Shown: one piece after another, positions 48,361 to 63,830 of the stretch
Layout of the letters: the number at the start of each line of letters is the position of its first letter
How positions within the stretch are numbered: the stretch's first letter is position 1
Assembly (NCBI GenBank): GCA_032718475.1
Contig: JAUCBJ010000916.1
Location: forward strand, 124,001 to 188,000
Direction: 5' to 3'
Length of the DNA stretch: 64,000 nt
Source of the DNA: Nemertoderma westbladi
Lineage: Eukaryota; Xenacoelomorpha; Nemertodermatida; Nemertodermatidae
Program-made: the position numbers and the translations under genes
Notes under the pieces: generated by a model
Told to the model about the DNA's origin: nothing
The model's database searches: none
What the model saw: the letters and a program-made list of their open reading frames with translations, nothing else

Positions 48361-51300
48361 GTATCACGCAATCACATCCACCCCCGTCACGCCTATCCGA
48401 TTACAGGGGCTGGATCACTCAATCACATACACCCCCGTCACGCCTATCCTATTACAGGGGCTGGATCACTCAATCACATACACCCCCGTCACCCCTATCC
48501 TATTACTGGGGCTGGATCACTCAATCACATACACCCCCGTCACGGCTATCATATTACAGGGGCTGTATCACTCAATCACATACACCCCCGTCACGCCTAT
48601 CCTATTACTGGGGCTGGATCACTCAATCACATACACCCCCGTCACGGCTATCATATTACGGGGGCTGGATTACTCAATCACATACACCCCCGTCACGCCT
48701 ATCCTATTACAGGGGCTGTATCACTCAATCACATACACCCCCGTCACGCCTATCCTATTACAGGGGCTGGATTACTCAATCACATACACCCCCGTCACGG
48801 CTATCCTATTACAGGGGCTGGATCACTCAATCACATACACCCCGTCACGCCTATCCTATTACAGGGGCTGGATCACTCAATCACATAGACCCCCGTCACG
48901 CCTATCCTATTACAGGGGCTGGATCACTCAATCACATACACCCCGGTCACGCCTATCCTATTACAGGGGCTGGATCATTCAATCACATACACCCCCGTCA
49001 CGCCTATCCTATTACAGGGTCTGCATCACTCAATCACATACACCCCCGTCACGCTTTTCCTATTACAGGGGCTGGATCACTCAATCGCATACACCCCCGT
49101 CACGCCTATCCTATTACAGGGTCTGGATCACTCAATCACATACACCCCGGTCACGCCTATCCTATTACAGGGGCTGGATCACTCAATCACATACAGTCCG
49201 TCACGCCTATCCTATTACAGGGGCTGGATCATTCAATCACATACACCCCCGTCACGCCTATCCTATTACTGGGGCTGGATCACTCAATCACATACACCTC
49301 CGTCACGCCTATCCTATTACAGGGGCTGTATCACTCAATCACATACACCCCCGTCACGCCTATCCTATTACAGGGGCTCGATAACTCAATCACACACACC
49401 CCCGTCACGCCTATCCTATTACAGGGTCTGGATCACTCAATCACATACACCCCCATCACGCCTATCCTATTACAGGGGCTCGATAACTCAATCACACACA
49501 CCCCCGACGCGCCTATCCTATTACATGGGCTGGATCACTCAATCACATACACCCCGGTCACGCCTATCCTATTACAGGGGTTGGATCACTCAATCACATA
49601 CTCCCCCGTCACGCCTATCCTATTACAGAGGATGGATCATTCAATCACATACACCCCCGTCACGCCTATCCTATTACAGGGGCTGGATCACTCAATCACA
49701 TACACCCCCGTCACGGCTATCCTATTACAGGGGCTGGATCACTCAATCACATACACCCCCGTCACGCCTATCCTATTACAGGGGCTGGATCACTCAATCA
49801 CATACACCCCCGTCACGCCTATCCTATTACAGGGGCTGGATCACTCAATCGCATACACCCCCATCACGCCTATCCTATTACATGGGCTGGATCAATCAAT
49901 CACATACTCCCCCGTCACGCCTATCCTATTACAGGGGCTGGATCACTCAATCACATACACCCCCGTCACCCCTATCCTATTACAGGGGCTGGATCACTCA
50001 CTCACATACACCCCCGTCATGGCTATCCTATTACAGGGTCTGGATCACTCAATCACATACACCCCCGTCACGCATTTCCTATTACAGGGGCTGGATCACT
50101 CAATCACATGCACCCCTGTCACGCCTATCCTATTACAGGGTCTGGATCACTCAATCACATACACCCCCGTCACGCATTTCCTATTACAGGGGCTGGATCA
50201 CTCAATCACATACACCCCGGTCACGCCTATCCTATTACAGGGGCTGGATCACTCAATCACATACAGTCCGTCACGCCTATCCTATTACAGGGGATGGATC
50301 ATTCAATCACATACACCCCTGTCACGCCTATCCTATTACAGGGGCTGGATCACTCAATCACATACACCCCCGTCACGCCTATCCTATTACAGGTGCTGTA
50401 TCACTCAATCACATACACCCCGTCACGCCTATCCTATTACAGGGGTTCGATAACTCAATCACACACACCCCCGTCACGCCTATCCTATTACAGGGTCTGG
50501 ATCACTCAATCACATACATCCCCGTCACGCCTATCCTATTACAGGGGCTCGATAACTCAATCACACACACCCCTGTCGCGCCTATCCTATTACATGGGCT
50601 GGATCACTCAATCACATACACCCCCGTCACGGCTATCCCATTACAGGGGCTGGATCACTCAATCACATACACCCCCGTCACGCCTATCCTATTACAGGGG
50701 CTGGATCACTCAATCACATACTCCCTCGTCACGCCTATCCTATTATAGGGGCTGGATCACTCAATCACATACACCCCCGTCACGGCTATCCTATTACAGG
50801 GGCTGGATCACTCAATCACATACACCCCCGTCACACTATCCTATTACAGGGACTGGATCACTCAATGAAATACACCCCCGTCACTCCTATCCTATTACAG
50901 GGGCTGGATCACTCAATCACATACACCCCCATCACGCCTATCCTATTACAGGGGCTGGATCACGCAATCACATACACCCCCGTCACGCATTCCCTATTAC
51001 AGGGGCTGAATCACTCAATCACATACACCCCCGTCACGGCTATCCTATTACAGGGGCTGGATCACTCAATCACATACACCCCCGTCGCGCCTGTCCTATT
51101 ACAGGAGCTGGATCACTCAATCACATACACCCCCGTCACGCCTATCATATTACAGGGGCTGGATCACTCAATCACATACTCCCCCGTTACGGCTATCCTA
51201 TTACAGGGGCTGGATCACTCAATCACATACACCCCCGTCACGCCTATCCTATTACAGGGGCTCGATAACTCAATCACACACACCCCCGTCACGCCTATCC

Positions 51301-53660
51301 TATTACAGGGGCTGGATCACTCAATCACATACACCCCCGTCACGCCTATCCTATTACAGGGGCTGTATCACTCAATCACACACACCCCCGTCACGGCTAT
51401 CCTATTACAGGGGCTGGATCACTCAATCACATACACCCCCGTCACGCCTATCCTATTACAGGGGCTCGATAACTCAATCACACACACCCCCGTCACGCCT
51501 ATCCTATTACAGGGGCTGGATCATTCAATCACATAAACCCCCGTCACGCCTATCCTATTACAGGGGCTGGATCACTCAATCACATACACCCCCGTCACGC
51601 ATTTCCTATTACAGGGGCTGGATCATTCAATCACATACACCCCGGTCACCCCTATCCTATTACAGGGGCTGGATCACTCAATCACATGCACCCCCGTCAC
51701 GCCTATCCTATTACAGGGTCTGGATCACTCAATCACATACACCCCCGTCACGCATTTCCTATTACAGGGGCTGGATCACTCAATCACATACACCCCGGTC
51801 ACGCCTATCCTATTACAGGGGCTGGATCACTCAATCACATACACTCCGTCACGCCTATCCTATTACAGGGGCTGGATCATTCAATCACATAAACCCCCGT
51901 CACGCCTATCCTATTACAGGGGCTGAATCACTCAATCACATACACCCCCGTCACGGCTATCCTATTACAGGGGCTGGATCACTCAATCACATACACCCCC
52001 GTCGCGCCTGTCCTATTACAGGAGCTGGATCACTCAATCACATACACCCCCGTCACGCCTATCATATTACAGGGGCTGGATATTTCAATCACATACACCC
52101 CCGTCACGCCTATCCTATTACAGGGGCTGGATCACTCAATCACATACACTCCGTCACGCCTATCCTATTACAGGGGCTGGATCATTCAATCACATAAACC
52201 CCCGTCACGCCTATCCTATTACAGGGGCTCGATAACTCAATCACACACACCCCCGTCACGCCTATCCTATTACAGGGGCTGGATCACTCAATCACATACA
52301 CTCCGTCACGCCTATCCTATTACAGGGGCTCGATAACTCAATCACACACACCCCCGTCACGCCTATCCTATTACAGGGGCTGGATCACTCAATCACATAC
52401 ACTCCGTCACGCCTATCCTATTACAGGGGCTGGATATTTCAATCACATAAACCCCCGTCACGCCTATCCTATTACAGGGGCTGGATCACTCAATCACACA
52501 CACCCCCGTCACGCCTATCCTATTACAGGGGCTGGATCACTCAATCACATACACTCCGTCACGCCTATCCTATTACAGGGGCTGGATCATTCAATCACAT
52601 AAACCCCCGTCACGCCTATCCTATTACAGGGGCTGGATCATTCAATCACATACACCCCCGTCACGCCTATCCTATTACAGGGGCTGGATCACTCAATCAC
52701 ATACTCCCCCGTCACGCCTATCCTATTACAGGGTCTGGATCACTCAATCACACACACCCCCGTCACGCCTATCCTATTACAGGGGCTGGATCACTCAATC
52801 ACACACACCCCCGTCACGCCTATCCGATTACAGGGGCTGGATCACTCAATCACATACACCCCCGTCACGCCTATCCTATTACAGGGGCTGGATCACTCAA
52901 TCACATACTCCCCCGTCACGCCTATCCTATTACAGGGGCTGGATCACTCAATCACATACACCCCCGTCACCCCTATCCTATTACAGGGGCTGGATCACTC
53001 AATCACATACACCCCCGTCACGCTTATCCTATTACAGGGGCTGGATCACTCAATCACATACACCCCCGTCACGGCTATCCTATTACAGGGGCTGGATCAC
53101 TCAATCACATACTCCCCCGTCACGCCTATCCTATTACAGGGGCTGGATCACTCAATCACATACACCCCCGTCACCCCTATCCTATTACAGGGGCTGGATC
53201 ACTCAATCACATACACCCCCGTCACGCTTATCCTATTACAGGGGCTGGATCACTCAATCACATACACCCCCGTCACGCCTATCCTATTACAGGGGCTGGA
53301 TCACTCAATCACATACTCCCCCGTCACGCCTATCCTATTACAGGGGCTGGATCACTCAATCACATACACCCCCGTCACCCCTATCCTATTACAGGGGCTG
53401 GATCACTCAATCACATACACCCCCGTCACGCTTATCCTATTACAGGGGCTGGATCACTCAATCACACACACCCCCGTCACGCCTATCCTATTACAGGGGC
53501 TGAATCACTCAATCACATACACCCCCGTCACGCCTATCCTATTACAGGGGCTGGATCACTCAATCACATACACCCCCGTCACGGCTATCCTATTACAGGG
53601 GCTGGATCACTCAATCACATACACCCCCATCACACTATCCTATTACAGGGACTGGATCAC

Positions 53661-55900
53661 TCAATGAAATACACCCCCGTCACTCCTATCCTATTACAGG
53701 GGCTGGATCACTCAATCACATACACCCCCATCACGCATATCCTATTACAGGGGCTGGATCACGCAATCACATACACCCCCGTCACGCATTTCCTATTACA
53801 GGGGCTCGATAACTCAATCACACACACCCCCGTCACGCCTATCCTATTACATGGGCTGGATCACTCAATCACACACACCCCCGTCACGCCTATCCTATTA
53901 CAGGGGCTGGATCATTCAATCAAATACACCCCCGTCATGCCTCTCCTATTACAGGGGCTCGATAACTCAATCACACACACCCCCGTCACGCCTATCCTAT
54001 TACATGGGCTGGATCACTCAATCACACACACCCCCGTAACGCCTATCCTATTACAGGGGCTGGATCATTCAATCACATACACCCCCGTCATGCCTCTCCT
54101 ATTACAGGGGCTGGATCACTCAATCACATACACCCCCGTCACGCCTATCTTATTACAGGGGCTGGATCATTCAATCACATACACCCCCGTCACGCCTATC
54201 CTATTACATGGGCTGGATCACTAAATCACATACACCCCCGTCACGCCTATCCTATTACAGGGTCTGGATTACTCAATCACATACACCCCGGTCATGCCTA
54301 TCATATTACAGGGGCTGGATCACTCAATCACATACACCGCCGTAACGCCTATCCTATTACAGGGGCTGGATCATTCAATCACATACACCCCCGTCACGCC
54401 TATCCTATTACAGGGGCTGGATCACTCAATCACATACACCCCCGTCACGCCTATCCTATTACGGGGGCTGGATCATTCAATCACATACACCCCCGTCACG
54501 CCCATCCTATTACATGGGCTGGATCACTAAATCACATACACCCCCGTCACGCCTATCCTATTACAGGGGCTGGATCATTCAATCACATACACCCCCGTCA
54601 CGCCTATCCTATTACAGGGGCTGGATCACTCAATCACATACTCCCTCGTCACGCCTATCCTATTATAGGGGCTGGATCACTCAATCACATACACCCCCGT
54701 CACGGCTATCCTATTACAGGGGCTGGATCACTCAATCACATACACCCCCATCACACTATCCTATTACAGGGACTGGATCACTCAATGAAATACACCCCCG
54801 TCACTCCTATCCTATTACAGGGGCTGGATCACTCAATCACATACACCCCCATCACGCATATCCTATTACAGGGGCTGGATCACGCAATCACATACACCCC
54901 CGTCACGCATTTCCTATTACAGGGGCTCGATAACTCAATCACACACACCCCGTCACGCCTATCCTATTACATGGGCTGGATCACTCAATCACACACACCC
55001 CCGTCACGCCTATCCTATTACAGGGGCTGGATCATTCAATCAAATACACCCCCGTCATGCCTCTCCTATTACAGGGGCTCGATAACTCAATCACACACAC
55101 CCCCGTCACGCCTATCCTATTACATGGGCTGGATCACTCAATCACACACACCCCCGTAACGCCTATCCTATTACAGGGGCTGGATCATTCAATCACATAC
55201 ACCCCCGTCATGCCTCTCCTATTACAGGGGCTGGATCACTCAATCACATACACCCCCGTCACGCCTATCTTATTACAGGGGCTGGATCATTCAATCACAT
55301 ACACCCCCGTCACGCCTATCCTATTACATGGGCTGGATCACTAAATCACATACACCCCCGTCACGCCTATCCTATTACAGGGTCTGGATTACTCAATCAC
55401 ATACACCCCGGTCATGCCTATCATATTACAGGGGCTGGATCACTCAATCACATACACCGCCGTAACGCCTATCCTATTACAGGGGCTGGATCATTCAATC
55501 ACATACACCCCCGTCACGGCTATCCTATTACAGGGGCTGGATCACTCAATCACATACACCAACGTCACGCCTATCCTATTACGGGGGCTGGATCATTCAA
55601 TCACATACACCCCCGCCACGCCTATCCTATTACATGGGCTGGATCACTAAATCACATACACCCCCGTCACGCCTATCCTATTACAGGGGCTGGATCATTC
55701 AATCACATACACCCCCGTCACGCCTATCCTATTACAGGGGCTGGATCACTCAATCACATACACCCCCGTCACGCCTATCCTATTACAGGGGCTGGATCAC
55801 TCAATCACATACACCCCCGTCACGCCTATCCTATTACAGGGGCTGGATCACTCAATCACATACACCCCCGTCACGCCTATCCTATTACGGGGGCTGGATC
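53661..55900 (+). repeat. 1,121-bp (22-unit) tandem higher-order repeat
   Basis: The series CACACTATCC, GGGACTGGATC, TCAATGAAAT occurs at 53661 and 54782 (1,121 bp), and later at 60027 and 60332 (305 bp apart). The following order is shared: CACGCATATCC, GGATCACGC, CATTTCC, CAAATACACC, GTCATGCCTCTCC, GTAACGCC, GGATCACTAAATC. Confidence 0.85.
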
Positions 55901-58430
55901 ATTCAATCACATACACCCCCGCCACGCCTATCCTATTACATGGGCTGGATCACTAAATCACATACACCCCCGTCACGCCTATCCTATTACAGGGGCTGGA
56001 TCATTCAATCACATACACCCCCGTCACGCCTATCCTATTACAGGGGCTGGATCACTCAATCACATACACCCCCGTCACGCCTATCCTATTACAGGGGCTG
56101 GATCACTCAATCACATACACCCCCATCACCGCTATCCTATTACAGGGGCTGGATCACTCAATCACATACACCCCGTCACGCCTATCCTATTACAGGGGCT
56201 GGATATTTCAATCACATACACCCCCGTCACGCCTATCCTATTACAGGGTCTGGATCACTCAATCACATACACCCCCGTCACGCCTATCCTATTACAGGGT
56301 CTGGATCACTCAATCACATACACCCCCGTCACGCCTATCCTATTACAGGGGCTGGATCACTCAATCACATACACCCCCGTCACGGCTATCCTATTACAGG
56401 GGCTGGATCACTCAATCACATACACCCCCGTCACGCCTATCCTATTACAGGGGCTGGATCACTCAATCACATACACCCGCGTCACGCCTATCCTATTACA
56501 GGGGCTGGATCACTCAATCGCATACACCCCCGTCACGGCTATCCTATTACAGGGTCTGGATCACTCAATCACATACACCCCAGTCACGCATTTCTTATTA
56601 CAGGGGCTGGATCACTCAATCACATACACCCCTGTCACGCCTATCCTATTACAGGGTCTGGATCACTCAATCACATACACCCCGGTCACGCCTATCCTAT
56701 TACAGGGGCTGGATCACTCAATCACATACAGTCCGTCACGCCTATCCTATTACAGGGGCTGGATCAATCAATCACATACACCCCCGTCACGCCTATCCTA
56801 TTACAGGGTCTGGATTACTCAATCACATACACCCCGGTCATGCCTATCATATTACAGGGGCTGGATCACTCAATCACATACACCCCCGTAACGCCTATCC
56901 TATTACAGGGGCTGGATCATTCAATCACATACACCCCCGTCACGCCTATCCTATTACAGGGGCTGGATCACTCAATCACATACACCCCCGTCACGCCTAT
57001 CCTATTACAGGGGCTGGATCATTCAATCACATACACCCCCGTCACGCCTATCCTATTACATGGGCTGGATCACTCAATCACACACACCCCCGTCACGGCT
57101 ATCCTATTACGGGGGCTGGATCACTCAATCACATACACCCCCATCACGCCTATCCTATTACAGGGGCTGGATCATTCAATCACATACACCCCCGTCATGC
57201 CTCTCCTATTACAGGGGCTGGATCACTCAATCACATACACCCCCGTCACGCCTATCTTATTACAGGGGCTGGATCATTCAATCACATACACCCCCGTCAC
57301 GCCTATCCTATTACATGGGCTGGATCACTAAATCACATACACCCCCGTCACGCCTATCCTATTACAGGGTCTGGATTACTCAATCACATACACCCCGGTC
57401 ATGCCTATCATATTACAGGGGCTGGATCACTCAATCACATACACCGCCGTAACGCCTATCCTATTACAGGGGCTGGATCATTCAATCACATACACCCCCG
57501 TCACGCCTATCCTATTACAGGGGCTGGATCACTCAATCACATACACCCCCGTCACGCCTATCCTATTACAGGGGCTGGATCATTCAATCACATACACCCC
57601 CGTCACGCCTATCCTATTACATGGGCTGGATCACTCAATCACATACACCCCCGTCACACTATCCTATTACAGGGACTGGATCACTCAATGACATACACCC
57701 CCGTCACGCCTATCCTATTACAGGGGCTGGATCACTCAATGACATACACCCCCGTCATGCCTATCCTATTACAGGGGCTGGATCACTCAATCACATACAC
57801 CCCAGTCACGCCTATCATATTACAGGGGCTCGATAACTCAATCACATACACCCCCGTCACGCCTATCCTATTACAGGGGCTGGATCACTCAATCACATAC
57901 ACCCCCGTCACGCCTATCCTATTACAGGGGCTGGATCACTCAATCACATACACCCCCGTCACGCGTATCCTATTACAGGGGCTGGATCACTCAATCACAT
58001 ACACCCCCGTCACGCCTATCCTATTACAGGGGCTGGATCACTCAATCACATACCCCCTCGTCACGCCTATCCTATTACAGGGGCTGGATCACTCAATCAC
58101 ATACACCCCCGTCACGCCTATCCTATTACATCGGCTGGATCACTCAATCACATACACCCCCGTCACGGATATCCTATTACAGGGGCTGGATCACTCAATC
58201 ACATAAACCCCCGTCATGCCTATCCTATTACAGGGGCTGGATCACGCAATCACATACACCCCCGTCACGCATTTCCTATTACAGGGGCTCGATAACTCAA
58301 TCACACACACCCCCGTCACGCCTCTCCTATTACATGGGCTGGATCACTCAATCACATACACCCCCGTCACGCCTATCCTATTACAGGGGCTGGATCACTC
58401 AATCACATACACCCCCGTCACGCCTATCCT
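54590..58430 (+). repeat. Segmental duplication within the satellite, copy 1 (about 3.8 kb)
   Basis: Paired markers with 60140-63830: TCAATGAAAT at 54782 / 60332 (offset 5,550); CAAATACACC at 55041 / 60592 (5,551); TCACCGCTATCC at 56126 / 61421 (5,295); GTCACACTATCC at 57654 / 63051 (5,397); ATCGGCTGG at 58131 / 63528 (5,397); CTCCTATTACATGG at 58323 / 63721 (5,398). The offset changes by whole units, so units were gained or lost after duplication. Confidence 0.85.
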
Positions 58431-60139
58431 ATTACAGGGGCTGGATCACTCAATCGCATAAACCCTCATCACGCCTATCCTATTACAGGGTCTGGATCAC
58501 TCAATCACATACACCCCGGTCACGCCTATCCTATTACAGGGGCTGGATCACTCAATCACATACACTCCGTCACGCCTATCCTATTACAGGGGCTGGATCA
58601 TTCAATCACATAAACCCCCGTCACGCCTATCCTATTACAGGGGCTGAATCACTCAATCGCATACACCCCCGTCACGGCTATCCTATTACAGGTGCTGGAT
58701 CACTCAATCACATACACCCCCGTCACGCCTGTCCTATTACAGGAGCTGGATCACTCAATCACATACACCCCCGTCACGCCTATCATATTACAGGGGCTGG
58801 ATATTTCAATCACATAAACCCCCGTCACGCCTATCCTATTACAGGGGCTCGATAACTCAATCACACACACCCCCGTCACGCCTATCCTATTACAGGGGCT
58901 GGATCACTCAATCACATACACTCCGTCACGCCTATCCTATTACAGGGGCTGGATCACTCAATCACATACTCCCCCGTCACGCCTATCCTATTACAGGGGC
59001 TCGATAACTCAATCACACACACCCCCGTCACGCCTATCCTATTACATGGGCTGGATCACTCAATCACATACTCCCCCGTCACGCCTATCCTATTACAGGG
59101 GCTCGATAACTCAATCACACACACCCCCGTCACGCCTATCCTATTACAGGGGCTGGATCACTCAATCACATACTCCCCCGTCACGCCTATCCTATTACAG
59201 GGGCTCGATAACTCAATCACACACACCCCCGTCACGCCTATCCTATTACATGGGCTGGATCACTCAATCACATACTCCCCCGTCACGCCTATCCTATTAC
59301 AGGGGCTCGATAACTCAATCACACACACCCCCGTCACGCCTATCCTATTACAGGGGCTGGATCACTCAATCACATACACTCCGTCACGCCTATCCTATTA
59401 CAGGGGCTGGATCACTCAATCACATACTCCCCCGTCACGCCTATCCTATTACAGGGGCTCGATAACTCAATCACACACACCCCCGTCACGCCTATCCTAT
59501 TACAGGGGCTGGATCACTCAATCACATACACCCCCGTCACGCCTATCCGATTACAGGGGCTGGATCACTCAATCACATACACCCCCGTCACGCCTATCCT
59601 ATTACAGGGGCTGGATCACTCAATCACATACACCCCCATCACGCGTATCCTATTACAGGGGCTGGATCACTCAATCACATACACCCCCGTCACGCCTATC
59701 CTATTACAGGGGCTGGATCACTCAATCACATACTCCCCCGTCACGCCTATCCTATTACAGGGGCTGGATCACTCAATCACATACAACCCCGTCACCCCTA
59801 TCCTATTACAGGGGCTGGATCACTCAATCACATAAACCCCCGTCACGCTTATCCTATTACAGGGGCTGGATCACTCAATCACATACACCCCCGTCACGCC
59901 TATCCTATTACAGGGGCTGGATCACTCAATCACATACACCCCCGTCACGGCTATCCTATTACAGGGGCTGGATCACTCAATCACATACACCCCCATCACA
60001 CTATCCTATTACAGGGACTGGATCACTCAATGAAATACACCCCCGTCACTCCTATCCTATTACAGGGGCTGGATCACTCAATCACATACACCCCCATCAC
60101 GCATATCCTATTACAGGGGCTGGATCACGCAATCACATA

Positions 60140-63100
60140 CACCCCCGTCACGCCTATCCTATTACAGGGGCTGGATCACTCAATCACATACTCCCTCGTC
60201 ACGCCTATCCTATTATAGGGGCTGGATCACTCAATCACATACACCCCCGTCACGGCTATCCTATTACAGGGGCTGGATCACTCAATCACATACACCCCCA
60301 TCACACTATCCTATTACAGGGACTGGATCACTCAATGAAATACACCCCCGTCACTCCTATCCTATTGCAGGGGCTGGATCACTCAATCACATACACCCCC
60401 ATCACGCATATCCTATTACAGGGGCTGGATCACGCAATCACATACACCCCCGTCACGCATTTCCTATTACAGGGGCTCGATAACTCAATCACACACACCC
60501 CCGTCACGCCTATCCTATTACATGGGCTGGATCACTCAATCACACACACCCCCGTCACGCCTATCCTATTACAGGGGCTGGATCATTCAATCAAATACAC
60601 CCCCGTCATGCCTCTCCTATTACAGGGGCTCGATAACTCAATCACACACACCCCCGTCACGCCTATCCTATTACATGGGCTGGATCACTCAATCACACAC
60701 ACCCCCGTAACGCCTATCCTATTACAGGGGCTGGATCATTCAATCACATACACCCCCGTCATGCCTCTCCTATTACAGGGGCTGGATCACTCAATCACAT
60801 ACACCCCCGTCACGCCTATCTTATTACAGGGGCTGGATCATTCAACACATACACCCCCGTCACGCCTATCCTATTACATGGGCTGGATCACTAAATCACA
60901 TACACCCCCGTCACGCCTATCCTATTACAGGGTCTGGATTACTCAATCACATACACCCCGGTCATGCCTATCATATTACAGGGGCTGGATCACTCAATCA
61001 CATACACCGCCGTAACGCCTATCCTATTACAGGGGCTGGATCATTCAATCACATACACCCCCGTCACGCCTATCCTATTACAGGGGCTGGATCACTCAAT
61101 CACATACACCCCCGTCACGCCTATCCTATTACGGGGGCTGGATCACTCAATCACATACACCCCCGTCACGCCTATCCTATTACGGGGGCTGGATCATTCA
61201 ATCACATACACCCCCGTCACGCCTATCCTATTACATGGGCTGGATCACTAAATCACATACACCCCCGTCACGCCTATCCTATTACAGGGGCTGGATCATT
61301 CAATCACATACACCCCCGTCACGCCTATCCTATTACAGGGGCTGGATCACTCAATCACATACACCCCCGTCACGCCTATCCTATTACAGGGGCTGGATCA
61401 CTCAATCACATACACCCCCATCACCGCTATCCTATTACAGGGGCTGGATCACTCAATCACATACACCCCGTCACGCCTATCCTATTACAGGGGCTGGATA
61501 TTTCAATCACATACACCCCCGTCACGCCTATCCTATTACAGGGGCTGGATCACTCAATCAAATACACCCCCGTCACGGCTATCCTATTACAGGGGCTGGA
61601 TCACTCAATCACATACACCCCCGTCACGCCTATCCGATTACAGGGGCTGGATCACTCAATCACATACACCCCCGTCACGGCTATCCTATTACAGGGGTTG
61701 GATCACTCAATCACATACACCCCCGTCACGCCTATCCTATTACAGGGGCTGGATCACTCAATCACATACACCCCCGTCACGCCTATCCTATTACAGGGGC
61801 TGGATCACTCAATCACATACACCCCCGTCACGGCTATCCTATTACAGGGGCTGGATCACTCAATCACATACACCCCCGTCACGCCTATCCTATTACAGGG
61901 GCTGGATCACTCAATCACATACACCCCCGTCACGCCTATCCTATTACAGGGGCTGGATCACTCAATCAAATACACCCCCGTCACGGCTATCCTATTACAT
62001 GGGCTGGATCACTCAATCATATACACCCCCGTCACGCCTATCCTATTACAGGGGCTGGATCACTCAATCAAATACACCCCCGTCACGGCTATCCTATTAC
62101 AGGGGCTGGATCACTCAATGACATACACCCCCGTCACGGCTATCCTATTACAGGGGCTGGATCACTCAATGACATACACCCCCGTCACGGCTATCCTATT
62201 ACAGGGGCTGGATCACTCAATGACATACACCCCCGTCACGCCTATCCTATTACAGGGGCTGGATCACTCAATCACATACACCCCCGTCACGCCTATCCTA
62301 TTACAGGGGCTGGATCACTCAATCACATACACCCCCGTCACGGCTATCCTATTACAGGGGCTGGATCACTCAATCACATACACCCCCGTCACGCCTATCC
62401 TATTACAGGGGCTGGATCACTCAATCACATACACCCCCGTCACGCCTATCCTATTACAGGGGCTGGATCACTCAATCGCATACACCCCCGTCACGGCTAT
62501 CCTATTACAGGGTCTGGATCACTCAATCACATACACCCCAGTCACGCATTTCCTATTACAGGGGCTGGATCACTCAATCACATACACCCCTGTCACGCCT
62601 ATCCTATTACAGGGTCTGGATCACTCAATCACATACACCCCGGTCACGCCTATCCTATTACAGGGGCTGGATCACTCAATCACATACAGTCCGTCACGCC
62701 TATCCTATTACAGGGGCTGGATCAATCAATCACATACACCCCCGTCACGCCTATCCTATTACAGGGTCTGGATTACTCAATCACATACACCCCGGTCATG
62801 CCTATCATATTACAGGGGCTGGATCACTCAATCACATACACCCCCGTAACGCCTATCCTATTACAGGGGCTGGATCATTCAATCACATACACCCCCGTCA
62901 CGCCTATCCTATTACAGGGGCTGGATCACTCAATCACATACACCACCGTCACGCCTATCCTATTACAGGGGCTGGATCATTCAATCACATACACCCCCGT
63001 CACGCCTATCCTATTACATGGGCTGGATCACTCAATCACATACACCCCCGTCACACTATCCTATTACAGGGACTGGATCACTCAATGACATACACCCCCG

Positions 63101-63830
63101 TCACGCCTATCCTATTACAGGGGCTGGATCACTCAATGACATACACCCCCGTCATGCCTATCCTATTACAGGGGCTGGATCACTCAATCACATACACCCC
63201 AGTCACGCCTATCATATTACAGGGGCTCGATAACTCAATCACATACACCCCCGTCACGCCTATCCTATTACAGGGGCTGGATCACTCAATCACATACACC
63301 CCCGTCACGCCTATCCTATTACAGGGGCTGGATCACTCAATCACATACACCCCCGTCACGCGTATCCTATTACAGGGGCTGGATCACTCAATCACATACA
63401 CCCCCGTCACGCCTATCCTATTACAGGGGCTGGATCACTCAATCACATACACCCTCGTCACGCCTATCCTATTACAGGGGCTGGATCACTCAATCACATA
63501 CACCCCCGTCACGCCTATCCTATTACATCGGCTGGATCACTCAATCACATACACCCCCGTCACGGATATCCTATTACAGGGGCTGGATCACTCAATCACA
63601 TACACCCCCGTCATGCCTATCCTATTACAGGGGCTGGATCACGCAATCACATACACCCCCGTCACGCATTTCCTATTACAGGGGCTCGATAACTCAATCA
63701 CACACACCCCCGTCACGCCTCTCCTATTACATGGGCTGGATCACTCAATCACATACACCCCCGTCACGCCTATCCTATTACAGGGGCTGGATCACTCAAT
63801 CACATACACCCCCGTCACGGCTATCCTATT
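60140..63830 (+). repeat. Segmental duplication within the satellite, copy 2 (about 3.7 kb)
   Basis: Partner of 54590-58430. It contains an extra expansion of GTCACGGCTATCC / CAATGACATAC units at about 61960-62250 that copy 1 lacks, and lacks a 306-bp tandem duplication that copy 1 has at about 55640-55950. Confidence 0.85.
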
